Shown: in pieces, positions 7,806 through 16,063 of the stretch
Layout: the number at the start of each line of letters is the position of its first letter
How positions within the stretch are numbered: the stretch's first letter is position 1
The notes under the pieces: model-generated
What the model saw: only the letters and a program-made list of their open reading frames with translations
The model's database searches: none
What the model was told of the DNA's origin: nothing
Assembly: GCF_003991425.1 (NCBI RefSeq)
Contig: NZ_CP034346.1
Span: 3,075,501-3,139,500, forward strand
Direction of reading: 5' to 3'
DNA: 64,000 nt
DNA from: Paenibacillus lutimineralis
Lineage (GTDB): Bacteria; Bacillota; Bacilli; Paenibacillales; Paenibacillaceae
Made by a program: the position numbers and the translations under genes

Positions 7806-8096
7806 ATGGGAGTTAATGTGATTCAGCGCCTAACAGTGGTCAGTAATCCGACCCGGATCTTCGAAGTTGGAACCGAGCTTGATGGGCGAGAAGTGATTGA
7901 AATCAAGCAGGTAGGTTACGAGCTTGATAATGGGGTCTTTTCTGAGTTCCATGTATTTGACGAGAATGATCAACTGATTGCAAGCATTGAAAATTGTCCA
8001 GTGATTCTGGACTGGAAAGTGATAGTCGAAGACGGACCGGCGGAGGTGGCAAATGGGCGAGATTACGGAAATGATCTTGGACGGGCTGCTGTGTGA
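7806..8096 (+). CDS. Hypothetical phage protein, 96 residues
   Basis: A small acidic, beta-rich protein (FEVGTELDGREVIEIKQVGY, then FHVFDENDQLIASIENCPV). An AAAGGAGGA site lies upstream of the ATG. The 3' end overlaps the next small gene by 44 bp. No known domain. The position suggests an early or middle protein. Confidence 0.6.
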   Translation: MGVNVIQRLTVVSNPTRIFEVGTELDGREVIEIKQVGYELDNGVFSEFHVFDENDQLIASIENCPVILDWKVIVEDGPAEVANGRDYGNDLGRAAV

Positions 8097-8172
8097 GACT
8101 TGCGGCAGCTATATAGACGGCGAGGAGACTGGATATCCTCGAAAATGTGAGGATTGCGAAAACGAAAAATGA
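8053..8172 (+). CDS. Small zinc-ribbon-like protein, 39 residues
   Basis: A 39-codon ORF with GGAGG 6 bp before its ATG, overlapping the previous gene. It carries two Cys pairs, CETC and CEDC, separated by 15 residues, which is a plausible single zinc site. Such mini zinc-ribbons are common in phages of this group. Function unknown. Confidence 0.6.
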   Translation: MGEITEMILDGLLCETCGSYIDGEETGYPRKCEDCENEK

Positions 8173-8188
8173 CCAGCTGCAACTGGTC
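8171..8188. other. Short perfect hairpin
   Basis: GACCAG, six bases and CTGGTC directly after the small zinc-ribbon gene. No T-run follows. A second GC-rich inverted pair (GCCCC and GGGGC, near 8210-8239) lies downstream. Possibly a transcript 3'-end or processing structure in the 93-bp gap. Confidence 0.3.
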
Positions 8189-8265
8189 ATGTCTATTACT
8201 CAAATAATTTTCTTGCCCCTATCGTAGCAGATGGGGGCGCATCACACAAGAGGGAGGGGTTAGGA

Positions 8266-8535
8266 ATGAGCAAGGCTTACTCAACCTATTCGGTTGACCT
8301 GAGCGATCAGAATATTGAGACCACTATCGAGCCAGAAACGCCATTTCTTCCACCGATGGTGACTTTAAAAGGAAGTTTCGGTTCAATTCAAATCTATGCC
8401 GCAAACGAGCAGCTGGCGGAGATCGAATATGCTTTTCGGACTCATTTGAACGGGATTCGCTATCCTGAAACTCCGGATCAGCAAACTATTTTGAATAACG
8501 AGATTAATCAATCTATTGAGGAGGAAATCGCATGA
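8266..8535 (+). CDS. Hypothetical phage protein, 89 residues
   Basis: Starts with ATG after AGGGAGGGG and opens the recombination/replication operon. The product is acidic with a beta-rich middle (MVTLKGSFGSIQIYAANEQL) and a helical tail. It overlaps the next start by 4 bp. No recognised domain. Confidence 0.6.
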   Translation: MSKAYSTYSVDLSDQNIETTIEPETPFLPPMVTLKGSFGSIQIYAANEQLAEIEYAFRTHLNGIRYPETPDQQTILNNEINQSIEEEIA

Positions 8536-8861
8536 CAAAACAAGATATCGCAAACCGTTTATTAGCATTACCTGGGGAGATCGCTACAGCGGAAGACTCT
8601 GTACTTGAGGCAAATAGACAGGTGATTCTGGCCAAAGAGATTCTGCAGCAAAAGGAGGATGACCTACTGCTTGGGAATGCGATCGATGGTAAAAATGCAG
8701 AAATCCGTGCGGCCCAAATGCGTCAACATACGGAACATGAGCGATTGAATCTCTCTAATGCCGAACTACATTTGAAAAATGATGTAACTAGACTGGGAAG
8801 GCTAAAAGATGAATTCCGGGCGCTTCAGGCCGTAGCAAACTTGCTTCAGGGGGTGGCTTAA
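8532..8861 (+). CDS. Coiled-coil phage protein upstream of the recombination genes
   Basis: A 109-residue, nearly all-helical protein with long Ala/Glu/Gln-rich heptads. Translationally coupled on both sides (ATGA overlap upstream, TTG start of the next gene immediately downstream). Small coiled-coil proteins are frequent just before phage recombinase genes, but I cannot assign a role. Confidence 0.6.
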   Translation: MTKQDIANRLLALPGEIATAEDSVLEANRQVILAKEILQQKEDDLLLGNAIDGKNAEIRAAQMRQHTEHERLNLSNAELHLKNDVTRLGRLKDEFRALQAVANLLQGVA

Positions 8862-9896
8862 TTGACGGAAGGGAACCTGACTGTATTGCCTCAATCCTCT
8901 GGTGGAAACGCCGGAGGAGGGGCGATCGTCGATCTTGAATTCGGCAGCGCTGCCGATCTTCGGAGGAAATTAGACGCCATGAAACAAAAGCTTAATCTGA
9001 CCAAAGAATTTTTCCGTGAAGTGATGCAGGAAGGCGTTGATTACGGGACTATCCCAGGAACGGATAAGCCTACTCTTTATAAACCGGGAGCTGAGGGGCT
9101 TTGCGAGTTTTATAATCTAGCTCCAACGATTGGGGACAAAGTCGAGGATAAGAATCACGAAAGTGGATATTACAGCGTAGACATCACGATCCGGCTGATT
9201 CATCGAAATACAGGATCTATCATTGCTGAAGGTGTTGGCCATGCTAACACTTACGAGAATAGATACCGTTGGCGTTGGTATTCGGAATACAAGCTACCAA
9301 AAGGGTTAGACAAAGAGACCCTGTATTCCGAACAGCGAGACGAATGGAAGAACGGTCGGAAAACGGGCACTACGTACACCATGTATCGTGTTGAAAACGA
9401 TGATATGCACAGTATTTGGAACACGGTTCTGAAAATGGCGAAGAAGCGCGCGTTGGTTGACGCAGTCCTTTCGGCCACTAGGTCAAGTGGTATCTTCTCT
9501 CAGTCAGAAGAGGAACTCGAAGCATATTTGAACGGGGATGATCCGGAATCAGGGGATCAAGAAGGTCACGTAACTACTCGGAAAGCTTCTCAATCTACGA
9601 AGACTAGTAGAAGCACATCATCCGGTCGACCATCTAGCGGTTCTAGGGCTGGCGGCTCGTTTTCTGAAAAAAACCGTGCATTTGATCTTGCCAAACAATT
9701 CAATGGTGGGACTATGGACTGGAAATGGCTGACCGACAGAGCAGTTGAAGCGTTGGGCCGTCCGATCGGGAAGGTGGTACAGGACGTAGGAGACGCTGAG
9801 TGGAAGCAGGTTGCAGATTATCTCGAACAATATGGGGCGGGAGGAAATGATCCTGGCGAGTTGAGTTTTGATGATCTTCCGGAGGATTTGCGATGA
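8862..9896 (+). CDS. Phage recombination protein, putative single-strand annealing type
   Basis: A 344-residue protein from a TTG start. The core has VDYGTIPGTDKPTLYKPGAE (about 62-81) and MAKKRALVDAVLSATRSSGI (about 194-213), a pair of motifs seen in phage proteins next to exonuclease genes. The second resembles the Ala-rich AxKRAL-type helix of Rad52/Sak-like annealing proteins. Residues 235-270 are a Ser/Gly/Arg-rich linker and the C-terminus is a small acidic domain. Neighbouring SbcD/SbcC-like subunits support a recombination role. The annealing-protein assignment is inference. Confidence 0.6.
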   Translation: MTEGNLTVLPQSSGGNAGGGAIVDLEFGSAADLRRKLDAMKQKLNLTKEFFREVMQEGVDYGTIPGTDKPTLYKPGAEGLCEFYNLAPTIGDKVEDKNHESGYYSVDITIRLIHRNTGSIIAEGVGHANTYENRYRWRWYSEYKLPKGLDKETLYSEQRDEWKNGRKTGTTYTMYRVENDDMHSIWNTVLKMAKKRALVDAVLSATRSSGIFSQSEEELEAYLNGDDPESGDQEGHVTTRKASQSTKTSRSTSSGRPSSGSRAGGSFSEKNRAFDLAKQFNGGTMDWKWLTDRAVEALGRPIGKVVQDVGDAEWKQVADYLEQYGAGGNDPGELSFDDLPEDLR

Positions 9897-11080
9897 AAAT
9901 TGCTCATATAGCAGATGCACATTGGGGTTTCGGGTATCCCGGCCCCAATCCGGCTGCACGGTTTGAAGATATCACTCGTTCGATGGATTGGGCTGCAGAT
10001 CGGATTATTGCTGAGGGATGCGAACTGGTCTTGTTCGCAGGCGATGCGTTTAAAGACGCTAGGGTCTATATTGACCGGGCGACAGCGGAGATCAGGGCGT
10101 TCGTTTCGTGGCTTCGTCGGCTATCAGACGCTGGCATCGAGGTCATCGTAATCAGTGGTACCCCGTCGCACGATGCTATCAGTGCGTACCATCTAATCAG
10201 AGAAATGCAGATTCATGGAGTTCAAGTCTTCACCGAACCGGAGATTGCTTCACTTCCAAGCGAGGGAGGAGCAATAGTTGCCTGTCTCCCCGGAATGAAT
10301 CGCTCGTCCTTTGCGCTTCAAGACGATTTTGCGGGGCTACCACCACACGAATTTCATTCCAAAATGACAAATTGGATTACGGACACTTGCAGGGAGCTTC
10401 GTGCTGGCCTTATTGGCCCGGTAATCCTCGTGTCTCACTTGACTTATGACCTGGCCGATACAGGTTTTGAGGATGCACTCCTTCAGAATGAACCTATCCT
10501 GACGGACGAGGCGGCCCGCATGTTCGACATCGTTTGTCTTGGCCACATTCATCGTCCGCAGCTCGCTGGTAGCAATGTATATTATAGCGGAGCTCCGGAG
10601 CGGCATAACTTTGGTGACGAGCGGACGGTGCCGGGATTTTGGATTCATGAATACACCGGTCTATCATCTATTCACGAAATAAATGGTTTCCGTTCTACAT
10701 TTGTTGAGACGCCAGCTCGCAGTTTCAAAACAATTGATTGGTGCGATATGGACATCGAAGCTTGGTTAGATGGCCAAGTAGATGATTTTACTTCTATTAA
10801 AGATGCGATTGTCCGTGTACGTTACGAGTGCTCAGAAGAATTGCAAAAACGGTTTGATCGTCGATCGTTAGAAAAAGCACTGTACGAAGCCGGAGCCTTC
10901 TTTGTAGCCGAGATTCGAGCAGAAGTCCAACGCTCGGAGCGGATCCGGGATACAGAAGTGACAGAAGGATTAAACCCGCTGACGGCACTGACTGCTTGGG
11001 GTAACAATCAAGGTTATGAACCTGAGGAGATTTCTGAGCTACAGGTATTGACGACGGAACTATTGGAGGGAACGAACTGA
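9893..11080 (+). CDS. SbcD/Mre11-like metallophosphoesterase
   Basis: A 395-residue nuclease subunit. Metal-binding motifs in order: IADAH (Asp8, His10), FAGDAF (Asp51), SGTPSHD (His93), HLTYD (about 183-187) and GHIHRPQ (about 219-225). The usual GNHD is replaced by GTPSHD. With the SbcC-like ATPase encoded 470 bp downstream it would form an ATP-dependent double-strand exonuclease/endonuclease. It could process phage ends for recombination-dependent replication or packaging. The ATGA start overlaps the previous gene. Confidence 0.88.
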   Translation: MKIAHIADAHWGFGYPGPNPAARFEDITRSMDWAADRIIAEGCELVLFAGDAFKDARVYIDRATAEIRAFVSWLRRLSDAGIEVIVISGTPSHDAISAYHLIREMQIHGVQVFTEPEIASLPSEGGAIVACLPGMNRSSFALQDDFAGLPPHEFHSKMTNWITDTCRELRAGLIGPVILVSHLTYDLADTGFEDALLQNEPILTDEAARMFDIVCLGHIHRPQLAGSNVYYSGAPERHNFGDERTVPGFWIHEYTGLSSIHEINGFRSTFVETPARSFKTIDWCDMDIEAWLDGQVDDFTSIKDAIVRVRYECSEELQKRFDRRSLEKALYEAGAFFVAEIRAEVQRSERIRDTEVTEGLNPLTALTAWGNNQGYEPEEISELQVLTTELLEGTN

Positions 11081-11553
11081 TGGCTAATCTTACAGAATCA
11101 TCGACCGCAGGAGAAGCTAAAAACTTCCTACTATTTCATATGGATTCAACTGAAGCAAACGATGGGGTTTCTGAGGAACCACGTTCCACCGTAAACCCGG
11201 GCCTGACAAAAGAACAGGCATGGAACGTCTTCTTTGGAGCAATCATTCAAAAAGAGGATAACGAGCCCATTCATTATCTAGCTCTCCGAAATATGATCAG
11301 GGAATTCGGTTCTTATTATGATGACGGATCTCCAGAGGAAGAAATAACTAACCAGATGACTTGCATCGGATGTGGACTCCCTCCCGATCAAATCGAGGAA
11401 TATATTGAGATGGCGCGAGAAGAAGGAACGACTCCTAAGCAAATTGTTTTAACGGAGGAAGGCACGTATAACGGTTTCGAACCCGGGCGGTTTTACTGCA
11501 CTTCATGTTACATCAAAGCTGGTATGCCGATTGTCGAGGAGGGCAGCGCATGA
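11080..11553 (+). CDS. Cys-rich phage protein between the SbcD-like and SbcC-like genes
   Basis: A 157-residue acidic protein. Two Cys pairs, CIGC (about 105-108) and CTSC (about 148-151), could bind one zinc. The N-terminal 50 residues look disordered. Both ends overlap the nuclease genes by one to four bases, so it is made with them and may be an accessory factor. No family recognised. Confidence 0.65.
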   Translation: MANLTESSTAGEAKNFLLFHMDSTEANDGVSEEPRSTVNPGLTKEQAWNVFFGAIIQKEDNEPIHYLALRNMIREFGSYYDDGSPEEEITNQMTCIGCGLPPDQIEEYIEMAREEGTTPKQIVLTEEGTYNGFEPGRFYCTSCYIKAGMPIVEEGSA

Positions 11554-14084
11554 TTCCTCTTCGTTTTATCCTCAAAAATTTCAGAGCAATTGAATATGCC
11601 GACATTGATTTGTCGGCTGTAACATTGGCAGCGATTGCCGGGCGGAACGGTGCCGGCAAGTCGTCGGCCTTCACGCTGGCGCCACGATTTGCTCTCTTTG
11701 GTGATGTTATCAAAGGTATCAGCCTGGATGACCTAGTTCGCAGGGGAGCACAGGAAATGTCCGTCACCTTCGTTTTTGAGCACCAGGGCAGCGTATATCG
11801 GGTAATCCGTACGCGGTCAACGAAGGGCAAGGGCAAATCCACGCTCGAGCTGCAGCAACAGGTTAACGGTACCTGGGAAAGCAGATCGGCCGAGAAAATC
11901 GGTGATACGGAGGCTAAAATCCGCATTTTGCTCAACTTGGACGACGAGACGTTTACGGCCAGCAGCATGATCCTACAGGGTCAGGCTAACGCCTTCACTG
12001 GTTCGACTGCCGGGAAGCGGAAGGAAATCTTATCACAGATTCTTGGGTTGAACGTATATGAGCAGCTTCTGGAGCAGGCCCGGCAGCGGGCCGGGCTGCT
12101 GAACATAGAGATCGAGAAATCCAAGGATAAGCTATTGATAATTGACGAGCGACTAGCCGGTCGCCCAGCGAAGGTAGAGGAGCTGCGGATTGTAAAGAGC
12201 CAGCATGACTTAACTCAGACTATGGTGGCTGAGGATGAACGAGCGGTCCGGGAAAGCGAGGCGCAGCTTGCCGTACTCCAGGTAAAGCGGTCCCGTATTC
12301 TGCAAATCAATCGGGATATGTCGATGATCGACGACGAGATCACGGCCCTGCAACAGGAACGGTCTGGCCATCTTGAACGCCTCGAGCGTGCCGAGAAGAT
12401 TCTTGCCAACGAGGCGGGAATTTTGGCCAAGGCTTCCGAGTGGGAGGAGGTCAAGCAGCAGATTGCCACTCTGGAAGCCAGGAAGCCCGAGAAGGATCGC
12501 ATTCTCCGCGAAATGTCAGCAGCGGGAGCGGAACAGTTCCAACTTGACGAAGATATGATCAACTTGGCTACTCGAATCGTTACACTCAAGCGACAGCTTG
12601 CCGATCATGAGACACTTCAGCTGCGAGCAACAGAATATGAAAGAGAGTCGGCAAGGCTGCAGGAGTACGAGAAAAAGGCTGACAAGTGGAATCTGTTGGC
12701 TGCTGAAATCCGAAGCCTTGACACTCAGCGGGATAAAGAAGAATCCCGGTTGAAGCTTGAAGAACAGCGTTTGACGGATAAGATTACCGTACTCGAACAG
12801 CAGGAAGCACATATTCACGACAGCGGCTGTTTACCAACCTGTAAGTTCCAGCAAGCTGCCGCCTTCGCTATCGCAGAGCTTCCGGACTTACGGAAGCAAT
12901 TAGAAGAACTTGACTGGAGTTCAGCGTTTGATCTGACAGCAAGAATCGCAGTATTTGAAGCTGACCAGGCTAATATCGGATATAACTCTTCAGCTCACCA
13001 AGATTGCAAAGTCAAAGTGAACGAATTACGTGAGGCCGCTACCGCCTTCGCTCAGCTATTAGGAAAGGGTGAACTGCTACAGCAGTTAGAGCAACAGTAT
13101 CGTGATCTCAAGGCACGAAAAGATAACAGCATAGAACGTGTTGGTGATCTTTTGCAGCAACAGGCAGGTCTTGATGTTCTTCTCATGCCGCTGCCAGAGT
13201 TGACAGCACGTGCCACTGATCTGCAGCGCTGGGCAAAGCTTAAGGACGAGATCAGCGCATCCCGTGAGGCAGCCGCGAATGCGAAGGAGCGCATCGCCGC
13301 CATTGATCGGGAAATCTCCAGCAAGCAAGCCCGCAAGGAAGAATTAGAGAGTGAGAAAAACAGCCTGGTAATTGACACTCTTGAGTATGATTCCTTGCAT
13401 CGAGAATTGGACAAATTGCAGACCGTATTACAAGACCGTCGCCGGCAGCTCGCTGCTCTGGCCGAACAAATCGGCGGCATCAAAGCGGTATTGACTGAGC
13501 TCGAGGCAGATCAGCAGGAACGTGACCGGCTAGCCGCTGATTTGGAACCGAAGACGGTCCGCTGGACCCGTTATCAGACACTGATCAAAGCGTTCGGACG
13601 CGACGGGATCCCAGCGCTCATTATCGAAAACGCCGTGCCACAGCTCGAACGCATCGCCAATGAGATACTCGGACAGATGTCGAAGGGCAAGCATTACGTC
13701 CGCTTTGAAACGCAGCGAGAACTCAAATCCCGCGACGGGGTCGCCGAAACGCTAGATATAATGATCGGCGACTGGTCTTCTGAAAGACCGTATGAGACTT
13801 TCAGCGGAGGCGAGCAGCTCCGTATCGATTACGCCATCCGCTTCGCGCTAGCCGAATTACTTGCACAACGAGCCGGCAGTAAGGTCGAATGGCTAACGAT
13901 CGACGAAGGTCTTGGCAGTCAGGACGCGGAGCACCGTGCGCTTGTACTCGAATCTATCAAATCTGTGGCCAATCGATTTAAGAGGGTCCTTGTTATCACG
14001 CATATTGAGGATGCTCAGGCTGCATTTGACCAGGTCATAAGGTTCGAAAATGCAGACGGTGGCGTGGAAGTGCTTGTGGCGTGA
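11550..14084 (+). CDS. SbcC/Rad50-like AAA ATPase
   Basis: An 844-residue SMC-type ATPase, start chosen at the ATGA overlap with the preceding stop. Walker A GRNGAGKSS is at residues 31-39. Long coiled coils run from about 180 to 700. A central cysteine hook (GCLPTCKF, about residue 426) is CxxxC rather than the usual CxxC. The signature ETFSGGEQLRIDYAIR and Walker B WLTIDEGLGSQD are near the C-terminus. It would drive the SbcD-like nuclease. The gene is more GC-rich than its neighbours. Confidence 0.9.
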   Translation: MIPLRFILKNFRAIEYADIDLSAVTLAAIAGRNGAGKSSAFTLAPRFALFGDVIKGISLDDLVRRGAQEMSVTFVFEHQGSVYRVIRTRSTKGKGKSTLELQQQVNGTWESRSAEKIGDTEAKIRILLNLDDETFTASSMILQGQANAFTGSTAGKRKEILSQILGLNVYEQLLEQARQRAGLLNIEIEKSKDKLLIIDERLAGRPAKVEELRIVKSQHDLTQTMVAEDERAVRESEAQLAVLQVKRSRILQINRDMSMIDDEITALQQERSGHLERLERAEKILANEAGILAKASEWEEVKQQIATLEARKPEKDRILREMSAAGAEQFQLDEDMINLATRIVTLKRQLADHETLQLRATEYERESARLQEYEKKADKWNLLAAEIRSLDTQRDKEESRLKLEEQRLTDKITVLEQQEAHIHDSGCLPTCKFQQAAAFAIAELPDLRKQLEELDWSSAFDLTARIAVFEADQANIGYNSSAHQDCKVKVNELREAATAFAQLLGKGELLQQLEQQYRDLKARKDNSIERVGDLLQQQAGLDVLLMPLPELTARATDLQRWAKLKDEISASREAAANAKERIAAIDREISSKQARKEELESEKNSLVIDTLEYDSLHRELDKLQTVLQDRRRQLAALAEQIGGIKAVLTELEADQQERDRLAADLEPKTVRWTRYQTLIKAFGRDGIPALIIENAVPQLERIANEILGQMSKGKHYVRFETQRELKSRDGVAETLDIMIGDWSSERPYETFSGGEQLRIDYAIRFALAELLAQRAGSKVEWLTIDEGLGSQDAEHRALVLESIKSVANRFKRVLVITHIEDAQAAFDQVIRFENADGGVEVLVA

Positions 14085-14269
14085 ATGATGAGTTCGGTCG
14101 GCCACTGTTGCGAAGTATGATGGGCGACCAGATTTGGAAGCTCATGCGTGTTGACGAAGAGATGTTCAAACAGGAGACTCGGGCATATTTCGCTCTTAGG
14201 TATCCTGGATGGACGGTTGTAAAGGTTAAGTATCCGATTGTATTTCTTAGAGACGATAGGGGGACGTGA
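14081..14269 (+). CDS. Small hypothetical protein, 62 residues
   Basis: Overlaps the SbcC-like stop and the next start. The N-terminus is helical, followed by an aromatic strand region (YFALRYPGWTVVKVKYPIVF). The resemblance to short nuclease-like beta elements is too weak to call. Kept as a gene because of tight operon spacing. Confidence 0.5.
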   Translation: MNDEFGRPLLRSMMGDQIWKLMRVDEEMFKQETRAYFALRYPGWTVVKVKYPIVFLRDDRGT

Positions 14270-14271
14270 GC

Positions 14272-14499
14272 ATGGATAAGAGCGTTGTTCAACTAGATTT
14301 GTTTGATCTAGAACAGCCTGCAGAGAAATCTTTCAAACAGCCAGTGCGAAGCCCTCTACTAAATGGAATGTATTATGAGCGCAGTTCAAATAGATTTGTT
14401 TCATTCGTCCAGGGACGCAGGCACTTCGAAGTAACTCCAAGCCGCTGTCTGGGAGACAAAGCCTGGAAGGAAAAAATAATGAGGGAGCGTGTGATATGA
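14272..14499 (+). CDS. Small hypothetical protein, 75 residues
   Basis: Start taken at ATG 14272, with GGGGG about 9 bp upstream. A GTG at 14266 is the alternative. An N-terminal LDLFDLEQP segment resembles clamp-binding QLxLF-type peptides (VVQLDLFDL), which could allow contact with the replication sliding clamp. The rest is basic and unrecognised. It ends in an ATGA-type overlap. Confidence 0.5.
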   Translation: MDKSVVQLDLFDLEQPAEKSFKQPVRSPLLNGMYYERSSNRFVSFVQGRRHFEVTPSRCLGDKAWKEKIMRERVI

Positions 14500-14777
14500 G
14501 CGTAATGACGAAGGAAGAAAAATTAGCACAAACAACAGAAATCGTTAAATTTCTTACCGAAAAGAACGAGGAGGCAAAGAAGGCGGGTATTGAACAACAT
14601 GCCCACTTTATAACATCTATTGCTTACACCCTTGGATCGTTAATCGGTTTTGACCTCAAGCCTATGGGATATGGTCCGATGTTAGGCACAATAATTGAAT
14701 CACTTACGGATGGGCTTCAAATGGCAGCCACCGAAAAAGGTGTAGAAGGAACTTTCGTAAAAATCGTTCGAGATTGA
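14496..14777 (+). CDS. Hypothetical phage protein, 93 residues
   Basis: A helical N-terminus with many Glu and Lys, then a hydrophobic stretch (FITSIAYTLGSLIGFDL) and a Gly-rich tail. No motif recognised. It is the last small gene before the replication initiator. Confidence 0.5.
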   Translation: MSVMTKEEKLAQTTEIVKFLTEKNEEAKKAGIEQHAHFITSIAYTLGSLIGFDLKPMGYGPMLGTIIESLTDGLQMAATEKGVEGTFVKIVRD

Positions 14778-14799
14778 TGTATGTAAGGGGATGAAGCAT

Positions 14800-15747
14800 A
14801 TGCCCGAAGGCAGTTACCCTTTTCCGATGTACTCAGGGCTTTTAGAGCCAGAACACTATAAGAACATAGGCAGCGCGATATGGCTTTTCCTCTGGTGCAT
14901 CAGCTCCACGACACAAGAGCTTAGGGAGGAGGAAACGGTCTGGGGCATTGTCCTCGGTGGTAAGCCAATGAAACTGTCTGAGATAGCAGGGTATTTCGGA
15001 GTCAATGACAAGACCGTTAGTCGCTGGTTGGACACCTTAGAGCAACACGAGTACATACGAGTTACCAGGGCTGCACGCGGGTTGATCTTGTCGGTTCGAA
15101 ATTCGAAGAAGTGGACGGACAAAAATGTCCGATCACATGAAAGTGAACAGACAAAAATGTCTGATCATGAAGTTAGTGATAAGACATATATGTCCGATCA
15201 GTCGAGCAGTGAACAGACAAAAATGTCCGATCATGAGCAGAAATTAGCCAGTGATCGGACAAAAATGTCTGATCTAAAAGATATTAAAGATCTTACTACT
15301 ACTCCTATTACTGTTACGGATTGGCTTGAGGAAGAAAATCCTGATTCTCAGGCTAACGGAATTTTCGAGCTTTTAAACGCTTATTGCAAACTGCATGGGA
15401 AATTCGATATCCACGTTTCCCCAAACGAACGCATAGCCATGGGTAAGATGGTCGCCGGAGGTACGCCTAACCCTTTTACCATCCGAACTATGGAGAGCCT
15501 TCTGGAGGCAAAGCGACTTCGTGAGGGGGCAAGGTTTAAACTGCCTAAGAGCTTTTTATACTACGTGGACGGTATCGAGGAGGCCTGGCAGAACCATCTG
15601 GCTGCTTTGGACAAGCCAGATGAAATGAAGCCAACTCATACGCCGCCTGAACAGCCCAAACGAATGACCAAGCAACAACGCGAGCTAGAGGATTTACGCA
15701 GAAGAGCAGAGGAGGCGCGGAAACGTGGACAGGGCAGAGGTTATTGA
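14800..15747 (+). CDS. Replication initiator (winged-helix, lambda O-like) with an internal origin
   Basis: About 315 residues from ATG 14800 (ATG 14791 directly abuts AAGGGG and is less likely). Residues 25-105 form a winged helix (MKLSEIAGYFGVNDKTVSRW and LDTLEQHEYIRVT). Residues 108-160 are repeats of the type (T/K)KMSDH, encoded by five palindromic DNA iterons. The C-terminal half (about 180-265) looks like a DnaD/helicase-recruiting helical domain, then a charged tail. The next two genes are a helicase loader and a DnaB helicase, so this is the origin-binding protein by position and architecture. Confidence 0.8.
   Translation: MPEGSYPFPMYSGLLEPEHYKNIGSAIWLFLWCISSTTQELREEETVWGIVLGGKPMKLSEIAGYFGVNDKTVSRWLDTLEQHEYIRVTRAARGLILSVRNSKKWTDKNVRSHESEQTKMSDHEVSDKTYMSDQSSSEQTKMSDHEQKLASDRTKMSDLKDIKDLTTTPITVTDWLEEENPDSQANGIFELLNAYCKLHGKFDIHVSPNERIAMGKMVAGGTPNPFTIRTMESLLEAKRLREGARFKLPKSFLYYVDGIEEAWQNHLAALDKPDEMKPTHTPPEQPKRMTKQQRELEDLRRRAEEARKRGQGRGY
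15116..15275 (+). other. Phage replication origin: five palindromic iterons
   Basis: Five 20-bp units begin at 15116, 15148, 15181, 15214 and 15256. The consensus is CRGACAAAAATGTCYGATCA and the first 16 bases form a palindrome (CGGACAAAAATGTCCG). Spacings are 32, 33, 33 and 42 bp, close to three and four helical turns. An AT-rich stretch follows at 15276-15320. Iterons inside the initiator gene, next to an AT-rich tract, match the layout of the lambda O/ori region. Confidence 0.8.
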
Positions 15748-16063
15748 ATTGCTCATAGTCATCAAAGAGAATTACCCGAACTTCGATGTCAGCGACGATA
15801 ATATCGATCGACACATGAAATACCTTCATGATTTTCCTTTTGACGTGGCTATGCGAAACGTGGACGAGCACATTCGGACGAATAAGTATCCGCCAAACAT
15901 AGCGGAGATCCGCGGTAGTCTGGGTGAACAGATCGAGCGGGACCGGATGAAGGCTGCTACGGATGAATATTTCAGAGCACGGGAGAAAGCACAGGAACAG
16001 GCATGTCCTCCACCTCCTGGCTGGAAGGAGGATATCTTTGCAAAACTTAGACGGTCATCTTGA
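15725..16063 (+). CDS. Helicase loader, G39P-like
   Basis: A 112-residue protein from a GTG start overlapping the initiator by 23 bp. The N-terminal helical domain (EVIELLIVIKENYPNF and FDVAMRNVDEHIRTNKYPPN) matches the fold and length of SPP1 G39P-type loaders. The tail is disordered and Pro-rich (CPPPPGW), fitting the flexible helicase-binding C-terminus of that family. It would deliver the DnaB-type helicase encoded next. Confidence 0.75.
   Translation: MDRAEVIELLIVIKENYPNFDVSDDNIDRHMKYLHDFPFDVAMRNVDEHIRTNKYPPNIAEIRGSLGEQIERDRMKAATDEYFRAREKAQEQACPPPPGWKEDIFAKLRRSS

Noticed and set aside
11513..11968. 151-codon ORF on the minus strand opposite the SbcC-like gene
   Set aside because: Low-complexity Ser/Arg shadow of a well-supported coding frame, with no own ribosome site.
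13052..13483. 143-codon minus-strand ORF in the SbcC-like coiled coil
   Set aside because: Cys/Ser/Arg-rich composition typical of an antisense shadow of a coiled-coil gene.
15116..15275. Regular repeats suggesting a CRISPR array
   Set aside because: Units are inside an open reading frame, spacers are only about 13-22 bp, each unit is a 16-bp palindrome, and no cas gene is near. An origin is a better reading.
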